From the NCBI RefSeq assembly GCF_029267515.1, contig NZ_JAJUIS010000016.1:1-36527 (forward strand): a stretch of 36,527 nucleotides of DNA, given 5' to 3'. The notes beneath the pieces were generated by a model that worked only from the letters and a program-made list of their open reading frames with translations, did no database searches and was not told where the DNA came from. Made by a program: the position numbers and the translations under genes. This stretch comes from Seleniivibrio woodruffii (GTDB lineage Bacteria; Chrysiogenota; Deferribacteres; Deferribacterales; Geovibrionaceae). Below are positions 7,393-17,027 of the stretch, piece after piece. How positions within the stretch are numbered: the first letter of the stretch is position 1; every line of letters begins with the position of its first letter.

Positions 7393-7466
7393 GATTGCTT
7401 AGCCCATGGCTCGCAATGACGAGTTAATTCTGTCTCTGCGAGGAGCCTAAGCGACGTGGCAGTCTG
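7391..7466. repeat. REP-like imperfect palindromic intergenic repeat
   Basis: The left arm GAGATTGCTTAGCC...CTCGCAATGACG and the right arm CTGCGAGGAGCCTAAGCGAC...GGCAGTCT are imperfect inverted copies. They belong to the widespread 'TCATTGCGAGGAGCGAAGCGAC' type of bacterial intergenic repeat (general knowledge). It begins at the stop codon of the YgbA-family gene and could fold into a long hairpin at the operon's 3' end. Confidence 0.6.
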
Positions 7467-7521
7467 AATCTATTAGTAAAAATACTTTGTAAACATTCTT
7501 TTGTGGGCGTATAGTTTTCCA

Positions 7522-8421
7522 ATGCCATCTAGCCAAAACCCGAAATATGATAACGAGACCATGGGCATCATAATGATGATAGGCGCTTCCGTGTGCTTTT
7601 CGTCCATGGGCTATTTCATAAAAAAACTGACAGAGGATTTCTCCACCATGGAGATAATCTTCATGCGGAACCTGATTACCATGCTTATCATATGGGTGGC
7701 GATGTTAATCGTCCGCCCCGTGAGCCGCGGCGGAAAGCCTATGCTGCTGGTAATGCGCGGGGTATACGGTGTTTCGGCTATGATAGCCTATTTCTATGCC
7801 ATAAGCGTTATGCACCTTGCCTCGGCAGCCACGTTTTCAAAAACCTCGCCGCTGTTCACTGCTCTGATAGCCGTTCTGGTGATGAAAGAGAAGGCGGACT
7901 GGCGGGTGTGGACGGCAATCGGCGTGGGATTTTTCGGAGTGCTTTTTATTCTGAAGCCGGGCGGAAACGTACCGCCGATGGGTTATGTTGCCGGTATCCT
8001 CTGCGGAGTGCTCGCGGCGTTCGCCTATACAACTGTGCGTAACCTCGCGGACTATTACGATGCGCGGGTGGTTGTATTCGTGTTTTCGCTGGTGGGAGTG
8101 CTCGGTTCGCTGGCTTATTTTATTGTTTTGTATTTTACGGGCGACCTTAGATACGCTTCGTGGGATTTTCTGCCGCGTGGGGTTCATCTGTGGTATTTCA
8201 TAATATCAGGAGCGCTTGCCTCCGCGGCGCAGTTTCTCATGTCAAAGTCATATTATTACGGCAGAGCGTCCCTTATGGGCGCAATAAGCTATTCCGAGCT
8301 TGTTTTCAGCGTCTTCGCTGGGTTTCTTGCCGGTGACGGACTGCCCGACGTTCTCTCCTTTGCGGGCATGTTTCTGGTGTTTCTCAGCGGACTGCTTATC
8401 GTTCGTGCAAGAAAGAGATAA
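7522..8421 (+). CDS. EamA/DMT-family transporter
   Basis: About 299 aa with ten hydrophobic helices arranged as two EamA repeats. The first repeat starts at MGIIMMIGASVCFSSMGYFIKKL and the second near PPMGYVAGILCGVLAAFAYTTVRNL. Characteristic segments include SAATFSKTSPLFTALIAVLVMKEK and SYYYGRASLMGAISYSELVFS. Members export metabolites or amino acids across the inner membrane; the substrate cannot be predicted. Possible starts are ATG 7522 and ATG 7561, the latter just before the first helix; the upstream TTG at 7501 is less likely. It follows the REP-like repeat and is not obviously linked to either neighbouring operon. Confidence 0.85.
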   Translation: MPSSQNPKYDNETMGIIMMIGASVCFSSMGYFIKKLTEDFSTMEIIFMRNLITMLIIWVAMLIVRPVSRGGKPMLLVMRGVYGVSAMIAYFYAISVMHLASAATFSKTSPLFTALIAVLVMKEKADWRVWTAIGVGFFGVLFILKPGGNVPPMGYVAGILCGVLAAFAYTTVRNLADYYDARVVVFVFSLVGVLGSLAYFIVLYFTGDLRYASWDFLPRGVHLWYFIISGALASAAQFLMSKSYYYGRASLMGAISYSELVFSVFAGFLAGDGLPDVLSFAGMFLVFLSGLLIVRARKR

Positions 8422-8457
8422 ACCGGACAAAATTAATATTCTTTACACCGTTCTTCC

Positions 8458-8485
8458 TTGACATTCAAATACATAGAGTTAAAAT
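8458..8485 (+). promoter_or_regulatory. Sigma70-type promoter of the nqr operon
   Basis: Perfect -35 TTGACA (8458-8463), 16-bp spacer, -10 TAAAAT (8480-8485, 5 of 6). It lies 42 bp ahead of the nqrA start, which has GGAG at 8517-8520. No operator was recognised. Confidence 0.5.
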
Positions 8486-8527
8486 TACAATATAAACATT
8501 CCTGTTTTATTTAATCGGAGTAAGCAT

Positions 8528-9847
8528 ATGCACCGAAGAATCAAAAAAGGGCTTAACCTGCCGATAAAGGGGTGTCCTTCGGGAGAGATAACCGATATGA
8601 CAACCGTCGGCAGGGTCGGTATTCTGGGGGATGATTATCCGGGTCTGCGACCTTCCGTAAAGGTGAGGGTCGGGGACAGGGTGAGAAAAGGGCAAATCCT
8701 TTTCACCGACAGGAAAAATCCGTCTCTGCTTTTTACATCGCCCGCATCGGGTACTGTTGCGGAGATAAACCGCGGGGAGAAAAGAAAATTTCTTTCGCTT
8801 GTCATTGAAAAAGACGGCAGCGAACCCGAAAGGTTCGATACGGACGTTTCAGACAAGGCAAAGGTTCTTGAGCTCTTAAAGGTATCCGGTCTGCTCACAA
8901 AGTTCAGAAAACGCCCGTTTGCCGTGTGCGTACACGCTGAGGAAGAGCCGGAAGCTGTGTTTGTCAACTGTATGGACACGCGCCCTCTCGCGCCGGATAT
9001 GTCTCTGGTGCTTTCAAACTATAAAGATTATTTCTACGAAGGTCTTAAAGCCGTTGCGAAACTTTCAGGCAAGACGTATGCCTGCTGCGGGAACGGACTA
9101 ACCATTGACGCTGTTGAGGGTGTTGAAACCGCAGTTTTCGACGGTGTGCATCCGGCCGGACTTACAGGCACCCACGTACACTTCCTGCGCCCCGTTGCGC
9201 AGGGCAGGGTTGTCTGGACGGTTGATATGCAGACGGTGATAGACTTCGGCTATCTCATTAAACATAAAGAACTTAATGAAGAGCGCATTATATCCGTAGG
9301 CGGAACTATGGTGGAGAACCCAAGCCACATCCGCACGGTGCACGGCGCATGTATATCATGGCTCACCAGAGGCAGGCTTAAAACAGGAGACGTACGGGTT
9401 ATCAACGGTTCCGTGCTTTACGGACTGCCTGTAACCCCGCAGACGGCTTATCTGTCGGAGAATTTCGCGCAGATATCAGCCGTTGCCGAGCAGACGGAGC
9501 GTCCGTTCATGGGCTGGCTTCTGCCGGGGTTCAGGATGCACTCGGTGGTCAACGTGTTCGCTTCAAAGGTATTCGGCGAAAAGGACATCCGGTTCGATAC
9601 GTCGCTGAACGGCAGTTTCAGGGCAATGGTGCCGGTGGGCACCTATGAAAAAGTGATGCCGCTGGACATTCTGCCCACTCACCTTCTGCGGGCTTTGCAG
9701 GTGAATGACTACGAAGGTGCTGAAAAACTCGGCGCGCTGGAACTTTCCGAAGAGGATCTGAGCCTCTGTACATACGTCTGTCCGGGCAAAACCGATTATG
9801 CGCCTCTTCTGCGCGACGCCCTCACAACCATTGAGAAGGAGGGCTGA
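8528..9847 (+). CDS. nqrA: Na+-translocating NADH:quinone reductase subunit A
   Basis: 439-aa protein. The N-terminus IKKGLNLPIKG is the NqrA signature. It also has the barrel-sandwich part (VGDRVRKGQILFTDRKNP...SPASGTVAEINRGEKR) and the typical C-terminus MPLDILPTHLLRALQVNDYE...CTYVCPGKTDY. NqrA is the peripheral subunit implicated in quinone binding. Length and domain order distinguish it from RnfC, which carries 4Fe-4S motifs that are absent here. It is the first gene of nqrABCDEF, 2 bp ahead of nqrB. Confidence 0.95.
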   Translation: MHRRIKKGLNLPIKGCPSGEITDMTTVGRVGILGDDYPGLRPSVKVRVGDRVRKGQILFTDRKNPSLLFTSPASGTVAEINRGEKRKFLSLVIEKDGSEPERFDTDVSDKAKVLELLKVSGLLTKFRKRPFAVCVHAEEEPEAVFVNCMDTRPLAPDMSLVLSNYKDYFYEGLKAVAKLSGKTYACCGNGLTIDAVEGVETAVFDGVHPAGLTGTHVHFLRPVAQGRVVWTVDMQTVIDFGYLIKHKELNEERIISVGGTMVENPSHIRTVHGACISWLTRGRLKTGDVRVINGSVLYGLPVTPQTAYLSENFAQISAVAEQTERPFMGWLLPGFRMHSVVNVFASKVFGEKDIRFDTSLNGSFRAMVPVGTYEKVMPLDILPTHLLRALQVNDYEGAEKLGALELSEEDLSLCTYVCPGKTDYAPLLRDALTTIEKEG

Positions 9848-9849
9848 CA

Positions 9850-11040
9850 GTGAAAAAATTCTTTGAAAAATATAAACATCTTTTTGAGAAGGGCGGAAAA
9901 TATGAAAGGTGGTATCCGGTTTTTGAGATGGCGGACACCTTTCTGTACAACCCGCTCCACAGAACCAAGGGGACGACCCACCTGCGGGACGGCATAGACC
10001 TTAAAAGGATAATGATAACGGTTGTTGTTGCGCTTATTCCATGTACGCTGATGGCTCTTTACAACACCGGATTGCAGGCGAATCTGGCTATCGCATCCAC
10101 GGGTGCCGAAAACCTTGAAGGCTGGCGGCACGCGCTGATACGCGCTATGGGTGTCGGTTACGACCCGCACAGCATAGGCGCAGACTTTTTCCACGGTGCG
10201 CTCTATTTTTTGCCGTTGTATATTGCAACGCTTGCGGTAGGCGGTTTCTGGGAGCTTCTGTTCTCTGTTATCCGTAAACATGAGATAGGGGAGGCGTTTC
10301 TTGTCACAAGCCTTCTCTACCCGCTGATACTTCCCCCAACCGTCCCCATATGGCAGGCGATGGTTGCTCTCTCAATAGGGCTTGTTCTGGGTAAAGAGGT
10401 GTTCGGCGGTACGGGGCGCAATTTCATAAACCCCGCTCTGTTTGCCCGCGCCATACTGTTTTTCTCGTACCCTGCGGGTATCACAGGCGACACGGCATGG
10501 GTTGCCGTTGACGGATACAGCTATGCAACCCCCCTTGCAACACAATCCCTTTCAGGGCAAATGAACGTCACATGGATGGACGCTTTTCTCGGCTTCATTC
10601 CGGGGTCAATGGGCGAGACGTCCGCTCTGGCATGTCTGTTCGGAGCTGCTGTGCTCATCTATACAGGAATAGGCTCGTGGCGGATAATGGTGTCCTCCGT
10701 TGCCGGACTGGTTATAATCACCGGACTGTTCAACGTGGCGGGTTCCGATACGAATTACATGTTTTCGCTGACACCGGACTGGCACCTTGTCATAGGCGGA
10801 TTTGCGTTCGCAACTGTGTTCATGGCGACCGATCCTGTTTCTGCGGCGTACACTGACAAAGGCAAGTATTACTACGGATTTCTCATCGGTTCAATGACCG
10901 CTCTGGTGCGGGTTGTAAACCCCGCATACCCTGAGGGTGCGATGCTGGCGGTGCTGTTTGCGAACATCTTTGCACCGCTGATAGACTATATTGTCATGAG
11001 AGCGAATATAGCAAGGAGGGCAAAGAGATATGCGGCGTGA
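9850..11040 (+). CDS. nqrB: Na+-translocating NADH:quinone reductase subunit B
   Basis: 396-aa integral membrane protein with an N-terminal amphipathic stretch followed by multiple TM helices. PGSMGETS carries the Thr that in this family is covalently linked to FMN by a phosphoester. Other family segments are GGTGRNFINPALFARAILFFSYP and FMATDPVSAAYTDKGKYYYGF. NqrB forms part of the Na+ channel and contains riboflavin/FMN cofactors. The start is GTG 9850 with GGAGGG upstream. It overlaps nqrC by 11 bp. Confidence 0.95.
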   Translation: MKKFFEKYKHLFEKGGKYERWYPVFEMADTFLYNPLHRTKGTTHLRDGIDLKRIMITVVVALIPCTLMALYNTGLQANLAIASTGAENLEGWRHALIRAMGVGYDPHSIGADFFHGALYFLPLYIATLAVGGFWELLFSVIRKHEIGEAFLVTSLLYPLILPPTVPIWQAMVALSIGLVLGKEVFGGTGRNFINPALFARAILFFSYPAGITGDTAWVAVDGYSYATPLATQSLSGQMNVTWMDAFLGFIPGSMGETSALACLFGAAVLIYTGIGSWRIMVSSVAGLVIITGLFNVAGSDTNYMFSLTPDWHLVIGGFAFATVFMATDPVSAAYTDKGKYYYGFLIGSMTALVRVVNPAYPEGAMLAVLFANIFAPLIDYIVMRANIARRAKRYAA

Positions 11041-11788
11041 AAGCGATCTCAGGACGTTCCTGACAGCCCTCGTTCTGGCTGTTGTCTGTTCGTTCTTTGT
11101 GGCGGGAGCAAACGTGCTTCTGAAGCCCAGACAGGACATGAACAGAGAGCTTGAAAGGAAAAAGAACATCCTGCTTGCGGCTGGTGTTCTGAAATCAGAC
11201 ACGGATATAAACAAAGCGTTCGATTCTGTTGAGACATACCTTGTGGATATGAAAACAGGAAAAGCCGAAAAGGGCGAAGCGGGCAAATATTTTGAAAGCA
11301 TCAGAAGACTTGCCGCTTCATCCGATGCGGTGCATCTGTCCAAACAGCAGGACGTTGCGGTCATAAAGAGTATTCCTGCGAAAATTCCCGTCTTCATCCT
11401 TCGCGGAGCGGACGGAAAGATAGCTAAAGTTGTTATGCCCATTTACGGTTCCGGGCTTTGGAGCACCATGTACGGCTTTATGGCGCTCAACAGCGATCTG
11501 AACTCTGTCAGCGGCATAACCTTCTATGACCACGGCGAGACCCCCGGACTTGGCGGAGAGATAGACAATCCGCTCTGGAAAGCCCAGTGGATAAATAAAA
11601 AGATATACGGAAACGACGGCTCGGTCGCGCTTTCGATAGTTAAGGGAGGGACGCACGGAGAGAGTCAGGTGGATTCTCTCAGCGGTGCGACAATGACCAG
11701 CCGCGGTGTTGAGAACACTGTCCGTTTCTGGATGGGTCAGGACGGGTTCGGAAAGTATCTGAACTCGCTGAAACAGGGGGGTGCTTAA
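11030..11788 (+). CDS. nqrC: Na+-translocating NADH:quinone reductase subunit C
   Basis: 252-aa protein with one N-terminal TM helix ([21 protein letters not shown]) and a periplasmic FMN-binding domain. [11 protein letters not shown] holds the Thr (in SGAT) that receives FMN covalently. [13 protein letters not shown] and [28 protein letters not shown] are family features. FMN attachment normally needs the ApbE flavin transferase, which is not encoded in the window. AAGGAGG precedes the ATG within the end of nqrB; the stop overlaps the ATG of nqrD (TAATG). Confidence 0.95.
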   Translation: MRRESDLRTFLTALVLAVVCSFFVAGANVLLKPRQDMNRELERKKNILLAAGVLKSDTDINKAFDSVETYLVDMKTGKAEKGEAGKYFESIRRLAASSDAVHLSKQQDVAVIKSIPAKIPVFILRGADGKIAKVVMPIYGSGLWSTMYGFMALNSDLNSVSGITFYDHGETPGLGGEIDNPLWKAQWINKKIYGNDGSVALSIVKGGTHGESQVDSLSGATMTSRGVENTVRFWMGQDGFGKYLNSLKQGGA

Positions 11789-12399
11789 TGTCTGCAATGA
11801 AGGTCTTCACAGACCCCATCATAAAAAACAACCCTATCGCCGTGCAGGTGCTGGGTATCTGTTCAACACTTGCCGTTACAACCAAAATGGAGGTGACGCT
11901 GGTCATGGCGGTTTCCGTTATGACTGTCACGGCGCTTTCAAACCTGTTCCTCTCCATGATGCGCAAACTCATGCCGTCAAGCATAAGGCTCATCATTGAA
12001 ATGACAGTTGTGGCGACGCTGGTTATCATTGCCGATCAGATAATCAAGGCTTACATGTTTGAGATAAGCAAACAGCTTTCGGTGTTCATGGGGCTTATAA
12101 TAACAAACTGCATCATCATGGGGCGCGCGGAGGCATACGCCATAAGCAACCCGCCGTTCAGAAGTTTTCTGGACGGTCTTGGCAACGGCGCAGGCTATGG
12201 TCTGGTGCTCATCATAATAGCCTCCATAAGGGAGATAATCGGTTCCGGCAAACTGTTCGGAATCACTCTGCTGCCTGCTGTCAATTCCGGCGGGTGGTAT
12301 CAGCCCAACGGACTTTTTCTCCTCGCTCCCAGCGCGTTTTTCCTGATAGGCATCCTGATATGGATAGCCAGACTGACGGTTGTCAGGGCGGAGGACTGA
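11788..12399 (+). CDS. nqrD: Na+-translocating NADH:quinone reductase subunit D
   Basis: 203-aa membrane protein of six predicted TM helices. Family motifs are [37 protein letters not shown] and [16 protein letters not shown]. NqrD and NqrE are inverted paralogues that cradle an intramembrane Fe-S centre through Cys residues; one is visible in TNCIIMGR. The start ATG overlaps the nqrC stop, indicating translational coupling. Confidence 0.95.
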   Translation: MSAMKVFTDPIIKNNPIAVQVLGICSTLAVTTKMEVTLVMAVSVMTVTALSNLFLSMMRKLMPSSIRLIIEMTVVATLVIIADQIIKAYMFEISKQLSVFMGLIITNCIIMGRAEAYAISNPPFRSFLDGLGNGAGYGLVLIIIASIREIIGSGKLFGITLLPAVNSGGWYQPNGLFLLAPSAFFLIGILIWIARLTVVRAED

Positions 12400-12400
12400 T

Positions 12401-13009
12401 ATGGAAGCATACATTTCTCTGTTCATAAAATCGATTTTCATTGAGAACATGGCACTGTCCTTCTTTCTTGGTATGTGTACGTTCATCGCGGTGTCGAAGA
12501 AGGTTGAGACTGCGTTCGGGCTTGGCGTTGCGGTGGTTGTGGTGCAGGCGATAACGGTTCCTGCGAACAATCTGCTTTACAGGTTCGTATTGAAAGAGGG
12601 CGCGCTGGCATGGGCGGGATTTCCCGACCTGGATCTCGGTTTCATAGGTCTGGTTACATACATAGGTCTCATCGCAGCCATAGTGCAGATACTTGAGATG
12701 GCTCTGGACAAATACGTTCCGTCGCTCTATTCCGCACTGGGCATCTTTCTGCCGCTGATAACGGTTAACTGCGCGATTCTCGGCGGTTCGCTGTTCATGG
12801 TGCAGAGGGATTATTCCTTCGGCGAATCGGTGGTTTTCGGACTTGGGTCGGGCATAGGCTGGGCGCTTGCAATCGTCACCATGGCGGGTATACGGGACAG
12901 ACTTAAATATGCCGACACGCCGAGAGGTCTCGGCGGAATGGGCATAACGTTTATTACGGCAGGTATTATGGCAATAGCCTTTATGCTGTTTTCGGGGATA
13001 AAATTATGA
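12401..13009 (+). CDS. nqrE: Na+-translocating NADH:quinone reductase subunit E
   Basis: 202-aa membrane protein with six predicted TM helices. The N-terminus [20 protein letters not shown], followed by [22 protein letters not shown], is nearly family-invariant. VNCAILGG holds the conserved Cys mirrored in NqrD. The ATG at 12401 with GGAGG at 12390-12394 fits the family N-terminus better than the upstream GTG at 12380. It overlaps nqrF by 4 bp. Confidence 0.95.
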   Translation: MEAYISLFIKSIFIENMALSFFLGMCTFIAVSKKVETAFGLGVAVVVVQAITVPANNLLYRFVLKEGALAWAGFPDLDLGFIGLVTYIGLIAAIVQILEMALDKYVPSLYSALGIFLPLITVNCAILGGSLFMVQRDYSFGESVVFGLGSGIGWALAIVTMAGIRDRLKYADTPRGLGGMGITFITAGIMAIAFMLFSGIKL

Positions 13010-14217
13010 CACTGCTGATAATGGGGGTCATAGTCTTCACAGCGGTCATTCTGCTTCTGGTGGGCGTTATCATAAACGCCAGAAGGATGCTGGTTTCCGC
13101 CGGAGTTGTGACGATAAACATCAACCATAAAAAAGATTTTCAGGTGCCGACAGGCGGAAAGCTGCTGAACGCTCTGGCTGATAACGGGATATTCGTTTCC
13201 TCAGCTTGCGGCGGCGGCGGTGCCTGCGGACAGTGCCGTGTTGCCATTGTTGAGGGTGCCGGAGATATACTCCCCACCGAAAAGACACATATCAACCGCA
13301 GGCAGGAGAAAGAGGGCATAAGGCTTTCATGTCAGACAGCGGTTAAGCAGAATATGACCATAGAGCTTCCACCGGAGGTTTTTGCGGCGAAAAGGCTTGA
13401 ATGTGAAGTGCTTTCAAACGATAACGTTGCGACTTTCATAAAGGAATTTGTACTGAAAGTTCCTGAAAAAGTGGATTTCAGAGCTGGCGGATATATTCAG
13501 GTGGTTGTTCCCCCGTATGAGGCTGATTTTGCGGATTTTGACATAGAGGAGCAGTACAGGGGCGACTGGGAAAAATTCGGTTTCTTTAAGCTGAAAGCCG
13601 GCACCAAAGAGGAGATCCAGAGGGCGTACAGTATGGCGAGCTATCCGGCGGAAGAGGGGATTGTTAAGCTGAACGTGCGCATTGCCACGCCTCCCTTCGG
13701 CAAGCAGGTGCCCCCCGGCATAGGTTCATCGTATGTCTGGAGCCGTAAACCCGGTGATATGGTTACGATTGCCGGACCTTTCGGCGAGTTTTACGGACGC
13801 GACACAGGAAAGGAGATGGTATTCCTTGGCGGTGGCGCGGGAATGGCACCTCTGCGGTCAATAATCTTTGATCAGCTCCTCACAAAGAATTCTACCCGCA
13901 GGATAAGCTACTGGTACGGAGGACGAAGCCTGCGTGAGCTTTTTTACACTGAGGATTTCAGGGAGCTTGAAGCGAAATTTTCAAACTTCAGCTATCACAT
14001 AGCCCTGTCAGACCCGCAGCCGGAGGACAACTGGACCGGTTATAAAGGGTTTATACACAATGTGGCACTTGAGAACTATCTCAAAAACCACGAGGCACCT
14101 GAAGAGATAGAATACTATCTATGCGGACCGCCGGTAATGATATCTTCCGTGCTTTCGATGCTGGACAGTCTCGGTGTTGAGCCTGAAAATATCTTCTTTG
14201 ACGACTTCGGAAGCTGA
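13006..14217 (+). CDS. nqrF: Na+-translocating NADH:quinone reductase subunit F (NADH dehydrogenase flavoprotein)
   Basis: 403-aa protein: N-terminal TM anchor ([21 protein letters not shown]), a 2Fe-2S ferredoxin domain ([10 protein letters not shown] plus Cys in LSCQT), then a ferredoxin-reductase-type module with FAD motif [13 protein letters not shown] motif [11 protein letters not shown] and C-terminal CGPPVM. It takes electrons from NADH to start Na+ pumping. All cofactor ligands are present. The last 11 residues end in FFDDFGS, as in the family. Confidence 0.95.
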   Translation: MTLLIMGVIVFTAVILLLVGVIINARRMLVSAGVVTININHKKDFQVPTGGKLLNALADNGIFVSSACGGGGACGQCRVAIVEGAGDILPTEKTHINRRQEKEGIRLSCQTAVKQNMTIELPPEVFAAKRLECEVLSNDNVATFIKEFVLKVPEKVDFRAGGYIQVVVPPYEADFADFDIEEQYRGDWEKFGFFKLKAGTKEEIQRAYSMASYPAEEGIVKLNVRIATPPFGKQVPPGIGSSYVWSRKPGDMVTIAGPFGEFYGRDTGKEMVFLGGGAGMAPLRSIIFDQLLTKNSTRRISYWYGGRSLRELFYTEDFRELEAKFSNFSYHIALSDPQPEDNWTGYKGFIHNVALENYLKNHEAPEEIEYYLCGPPVMISSVLSMLDSLGVEPENIFFDDFGS

Positions 14218-14218
14218 T

Positions 14219-14371
14219 ATGAAACAGTTTATAGCGGTCTTTTCAGGCGTTTTTATCGCAGTTACTTTTTTTGCTCTGGTGCTTTTTGCACGCAGGAACA
14301 AAAGCTCGTGCAAGTGCGGACAGGGGCATTGCCAGACAGGACAGAAGTGCGAAACGGATAAGGATAATTAA
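14219..14371 (+). CDS. nqrM: Small membrane-anchored Cys protein in the NqrM position
   Basis: 50-aa protein: one N-terminal TM helix (FIAVFSGVFIAVTFFALVLF) followed by a short cytoplasmic-side tail with four cysteines (C31, C33, C38, C44). NqrM, a small one-helix four-Cys protein next to nqrF, is needed for Na+-NQR maturation and probably for delivering the NqrD/E iron. Position, size and architecture match, although the Cys spacing (CKCGQGHC...C) differs from the NqrM I remember, so the gene symbol is tentative. The start is 1 bp after the nqrF stop codon. An operon terminator follows immediately. Confidence 0.65.
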   Translation: MKQFIAVFSGVFIAVTFFALVLFARRNKSSCKCGQGHCQTGQKCETDKDN

Positions 14372-14392
14372 GGGGGCTGCGGCTCCCTTTTT
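14371..14392 (+). terminator. Terminator of the nqr operon
   Basis: AGGGGGC (14371-14377), loop TGCG, GCTCCCT (14382-14388, one G-T pair), then a T-run. It starts at the last base of the nqrM-like stop codon. Confidence 0.8.
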
Positions 14393-14463
14393 CTGTTTCC
14401 TTTAAAGGAATTATTCACAAATCAGTTAATATCTTAACTTGCGTTATTGCCGTAAACTAAGAT

Positions 14464-16317
14464 ATGATTAGGTATATGACGAAACATACAGATTCACTGA
14501 TTCTGCGGGTCACAGGAAGAGCGCCTTTCGATAAGGTTTTATGGGCGTCTGAAGGCGTACGCAGAATAATGTACTACAATCCTGTGGGCAAAACCGTTTC
14601 CGATATTTTCGGCGGATATGTTTTTGCCGAAAACGGGCTGAGCCGCCGCGGACAGCTTGTTCGCGTGGACAACAGCCACTATATCCTAACGTTTACTGAT
14701 ATCGGGCTTGATGACTGTATGCTCGCCTCACTTTTTCCAGTTACAGCTTCTCTTGAAACGGAGGATACCGCCGCCGACAATCAGCTTGACGAAGAGGTAC
14801 GGGCAAAGACCATCGCCCTTAATCAGGCTGTCAACGACCTTGAACTGCACCGTAAAAAACTCAGCCATTCAAACCGTATTGCCGGGGCAGGAAATTTCGA
14901 GTATCTCAGTGACCAGAGATGTCTGGTGCTTACTCCGGAAGCGTGCCGCGTTCTGGGGTTTGACAACGAAAAGACCGTCGTAAACATTGACGAGATATGC
15001 AGCCGGATAACGGAAAAAGGCTTTCACAAACTATGCGACACCCTGCCGGAGATATCGGAGCATACGAAAATTGAAACAGAGATAGCCATAAGAGACGATT
15101 CCGGTGATGAGAGACACATCAAAGTTGTGATGCACAAGCTCTCCCAGTCGGAATGTGTTCTGGACGGCGTTTTCTACGATATAACTTTTAAAAAGAATGC
15201 CGAAAAAGAACTGCGAAAGCAGGAGGCGTTTTACAGAACTCTTTACAACCGCGCGAATATAGGCATTTTCACCATGGACAGAGAGGGGTATATTCTCGAC
15301 TGTAACCAGTTCTGTCTTACTCTTACAGGGTATAGCCTTGAAGATGTGCGAAACAGAAAAGCGTCCGACATTTTTATTCTGCCTGATGACAGGGCAAGAG
15401 TTTCCGAGATTTTTCGTAATCTCGAAAAGACGGTTAATAACTGCGGTTCGATAGATTACAGGATACGCACCAAAGAGGGGCATATCATCCATGTACTCAC
15501 CAGCTTCGAACTGCTGGTCACAGACGACGAAACAAGGGTATTCTGCTTTCTCAACGATATCTCCGGTCTGAAATCGGCTCAGGAGAAGAATATAGAACAG
15601 GAGAGGATGCTCCTTCAGCAGTCGAAGATGGCGACAATGGGCGAGATGGTCGGTATTATAGCCCACCAGTGGGTGCAGCCGCTGAACTCCATCGCCATGA
15701 TATCACAGATGCTTGAGGAACTGCTGGAACTTGACGCCGAATCGCAGAAGCTGGTTCATAAGACTGTTGTAAGCATCAACGAGCAGATAGAGTTCATGAG
15801 CGCCACCATAAACGATTTCCGTAACTTCCTGAAACCAATGGGGTCCGCATGTGAGTTTAATGTGTTCAAAGCTGTCAGCGACGTTTTGCAGCTTTACAGA
15901 CCGCAGCTTAAATATTACGGAATAAAGTGCGGAATATATCCCGAAGGCGAAGAAGCGAAAAAGATAACCGTATTCGGCTATGAGAACGAGTTCAAGAACG
16001 TTGTTCTCAACCTTCTCACCAACGCAAGGGACGCTCTTGAGGCTAAGTGTGCCGAGGACGGTGAGATAGATATAACTGTTGGCAGGCGCGGGGATAAAGT
16101 GCTTATAGCTGTTTCAGACAACGGAGGCGGAATCAGTTGCGATATGCTCGGAAAGATATTTACCGCCTATTCGTCAACAAAAGGCGAAAAAGGTACGGGG
16201 CTGGGGCTTTATATGAGCAGGCTTATCATTTGCGAGCGGATGAACGGAACGATAAACGCCGAGAACACAGGTCTCGGCGCAAAGATGAGTATTCTTCTTA
16301 GTATCTGTCAGGCATAA
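14464..16317 (+). CDS. Soluble PAS-domain sensor histidine kinase (orphan)
   Basis: 617-aa protein with no TM segment. N-terminal region of unclear fold (residues 1-~100), a short coiled coil (VRAKTIALNQAVNDLELHRKKL), a degenerate PAS (~135-255), a clear PAS (~260-385: FYRTLYNRANIGIFTMDREGY, DCNQFCLTLTGYS), then a histidine kinase core. The H-box is GIIAHQWVQPLNS, the N-box NVVLNLLTNARDA, G1 DNGGGIS and G2 GTGLGLYMS. No response regulator gene adjoins it. ATG 14464 or the in-frame ATG 14476 could be the start. It ends convergently with, and overlaps by 10 bp, the minus-strand gene at 16308. The input signal is unknown. Confidence 0.85.
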   Translation: MIRYMTKHTDSLILRVTGRAPFDKVLWASEGVRRIMYYNPVGKTVSDIFGGYVFAENGLSRRGQLVRVDNSHYILTFTDIGLDDCMLASLFPVTASLETEDTAADNQLDEEVRAKTIALNQAVNDLELHRKKLSHSNRIAGAGNFEYLSDQRCLVLTPEACRVLGFDNEKTVVNIDEICSRITEKGFHKLCDTLPEISEHTKIETEIAIRDDSGDERHIKVVMHKLSQSECVLDGVFYDITFKKNAEKELRKQEAFYRTLYNRANIGIFTMDREGYILDCNQFCLTLTGYSLEDVRNRKASDIFILPDDRARVSEIFRNLEKTVNNCGSIDYRIRTKEGHIIHVLTSFELLVTDDETRVFCFLNDISGLKSAQEKNIEQERMLLQQSKMATMGEMVGIIAHQWVQPLNSIAMISQMLEELLELDAESQKLVHKTVVSINEQIEFMSATINDFRNFLKPMGSACEFNVFKAVSDVLQLYRPQLKYYGIKCGIYPEGEEAKKITVFGYENEFKNVVLNLLTNARDALEAKCAEDGEIDITVGRRGDKVLIAVSDNGGGISCDMLGKIFTAYSSTKGEKGTGLGLYMSRLIICERMNGTINAENTGLGAKMSILLSICQA

Positions 16318-16937
16318 GACTTTTCAGACTGTCTGTTCAGGTGGTCAATATAACCGTCCATTTTTTCCATGGTTTTGTCATATGTTTCATGAGTGATGTC
16401 AGGTGTACTTTCAGCGAAGAGACCAACCACAGACTCATAGCCTTTTGTGATGGCGTCTTTTGCCTCTTTCAGTTTTTCCGTATCATCTCCGGCAAGGGCT
16501 TTTGCCAGTTCGAAAAGTCTTTGCGATGTCTTTTCAACACCGAAATATCCGTCTTCGCCCAGCAGCGAGTTTGCGTTGTTCTCTGAATCACTGATTTCCG
16601 TGTGCACGCTTATTTCTATGGAAACACTCATTATTTTCACGTTTGCAAGAACGGTGTCCGACTGGGCGCGCAGTGTGTTCTGCGTGTGTCTGGATATTCT
16701 GTCCATTATACCGGAAACTGTTTTTTTGACATATTCCTCGATGCTTCCGGCTTCTCTTTCGCTCACATAGGCGTCGTTAGCCGTTTTAGAGTCTGCGCTG
16801 TCAAGCGCTCTGACATCCACGCTTTTGTAGTCGATACGAACGTCCACACTTCTGCTTTTTGTGGTGCCGCCGTCATGTTTCACCTCTGCGGCACGGTATT
16901 GAAGCTGTGCTGTTTTTGAGTTATAGTTCACATACAT
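16308..16937 (-). CDS. Hypothetical protein, possibly DUF5610-like
   Basis: 209-aa hydrophilic protein. Residues 1-60 are polar and beta-prone; the middle (SIEEYVKKTVSGIMDRISRH) is amphipathic helix. The C-terminal half (GYFGVEKTSQRLFELAKALAGDD...AITKGYESV) resembles the DUF5610 region I associate with uncharacterised secreted or flagella-linked proteins; this match is from memory. The start ATG at 16937 has CGGAG seven bases upstream on the minus strand. No signal peptide or TM helix is present. It is flanked by two signalling genes, but no functional link is evident. Confidence 0.55.
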   Translation of the reverse strand: MYVNYNSKTAQLQYRAAEVKHDGGTTKSRSVDVRIDYKSVDVRALDSADSKTANDAYVSEREAGSIEEYVKKTVSGIMDRISRHTQNTLRAQSDTVLANVKIMSVSIEISVHTEISDSENNANSLLGEDGYFGVEKTSQRLFELAKALAGDDTEKLKEAKDAITKGYESVVGLFAESTPDITHETYDKTMEKMDGYIDHLNRQSEKSYA

Positions 16938-17027
16938 GGCTGGCTCCGGTATTTCGATTATTTGATGCTAATCGTCATGATGCCGGTTAACTTAACATAA
17001 TTGTGTTTTTCGTATGGAGGTGATCCT

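Noticed and set aside
8528-14217. Rnf complex rather than Nqr
   Set aside because: The first subunit lacks 4Fe-4S motifs and has the NqrA signature. There is no RnfB-like ferredoxin subunit, and the last gene is NqrF with 2Fe-2S and FAD/NADH domains.
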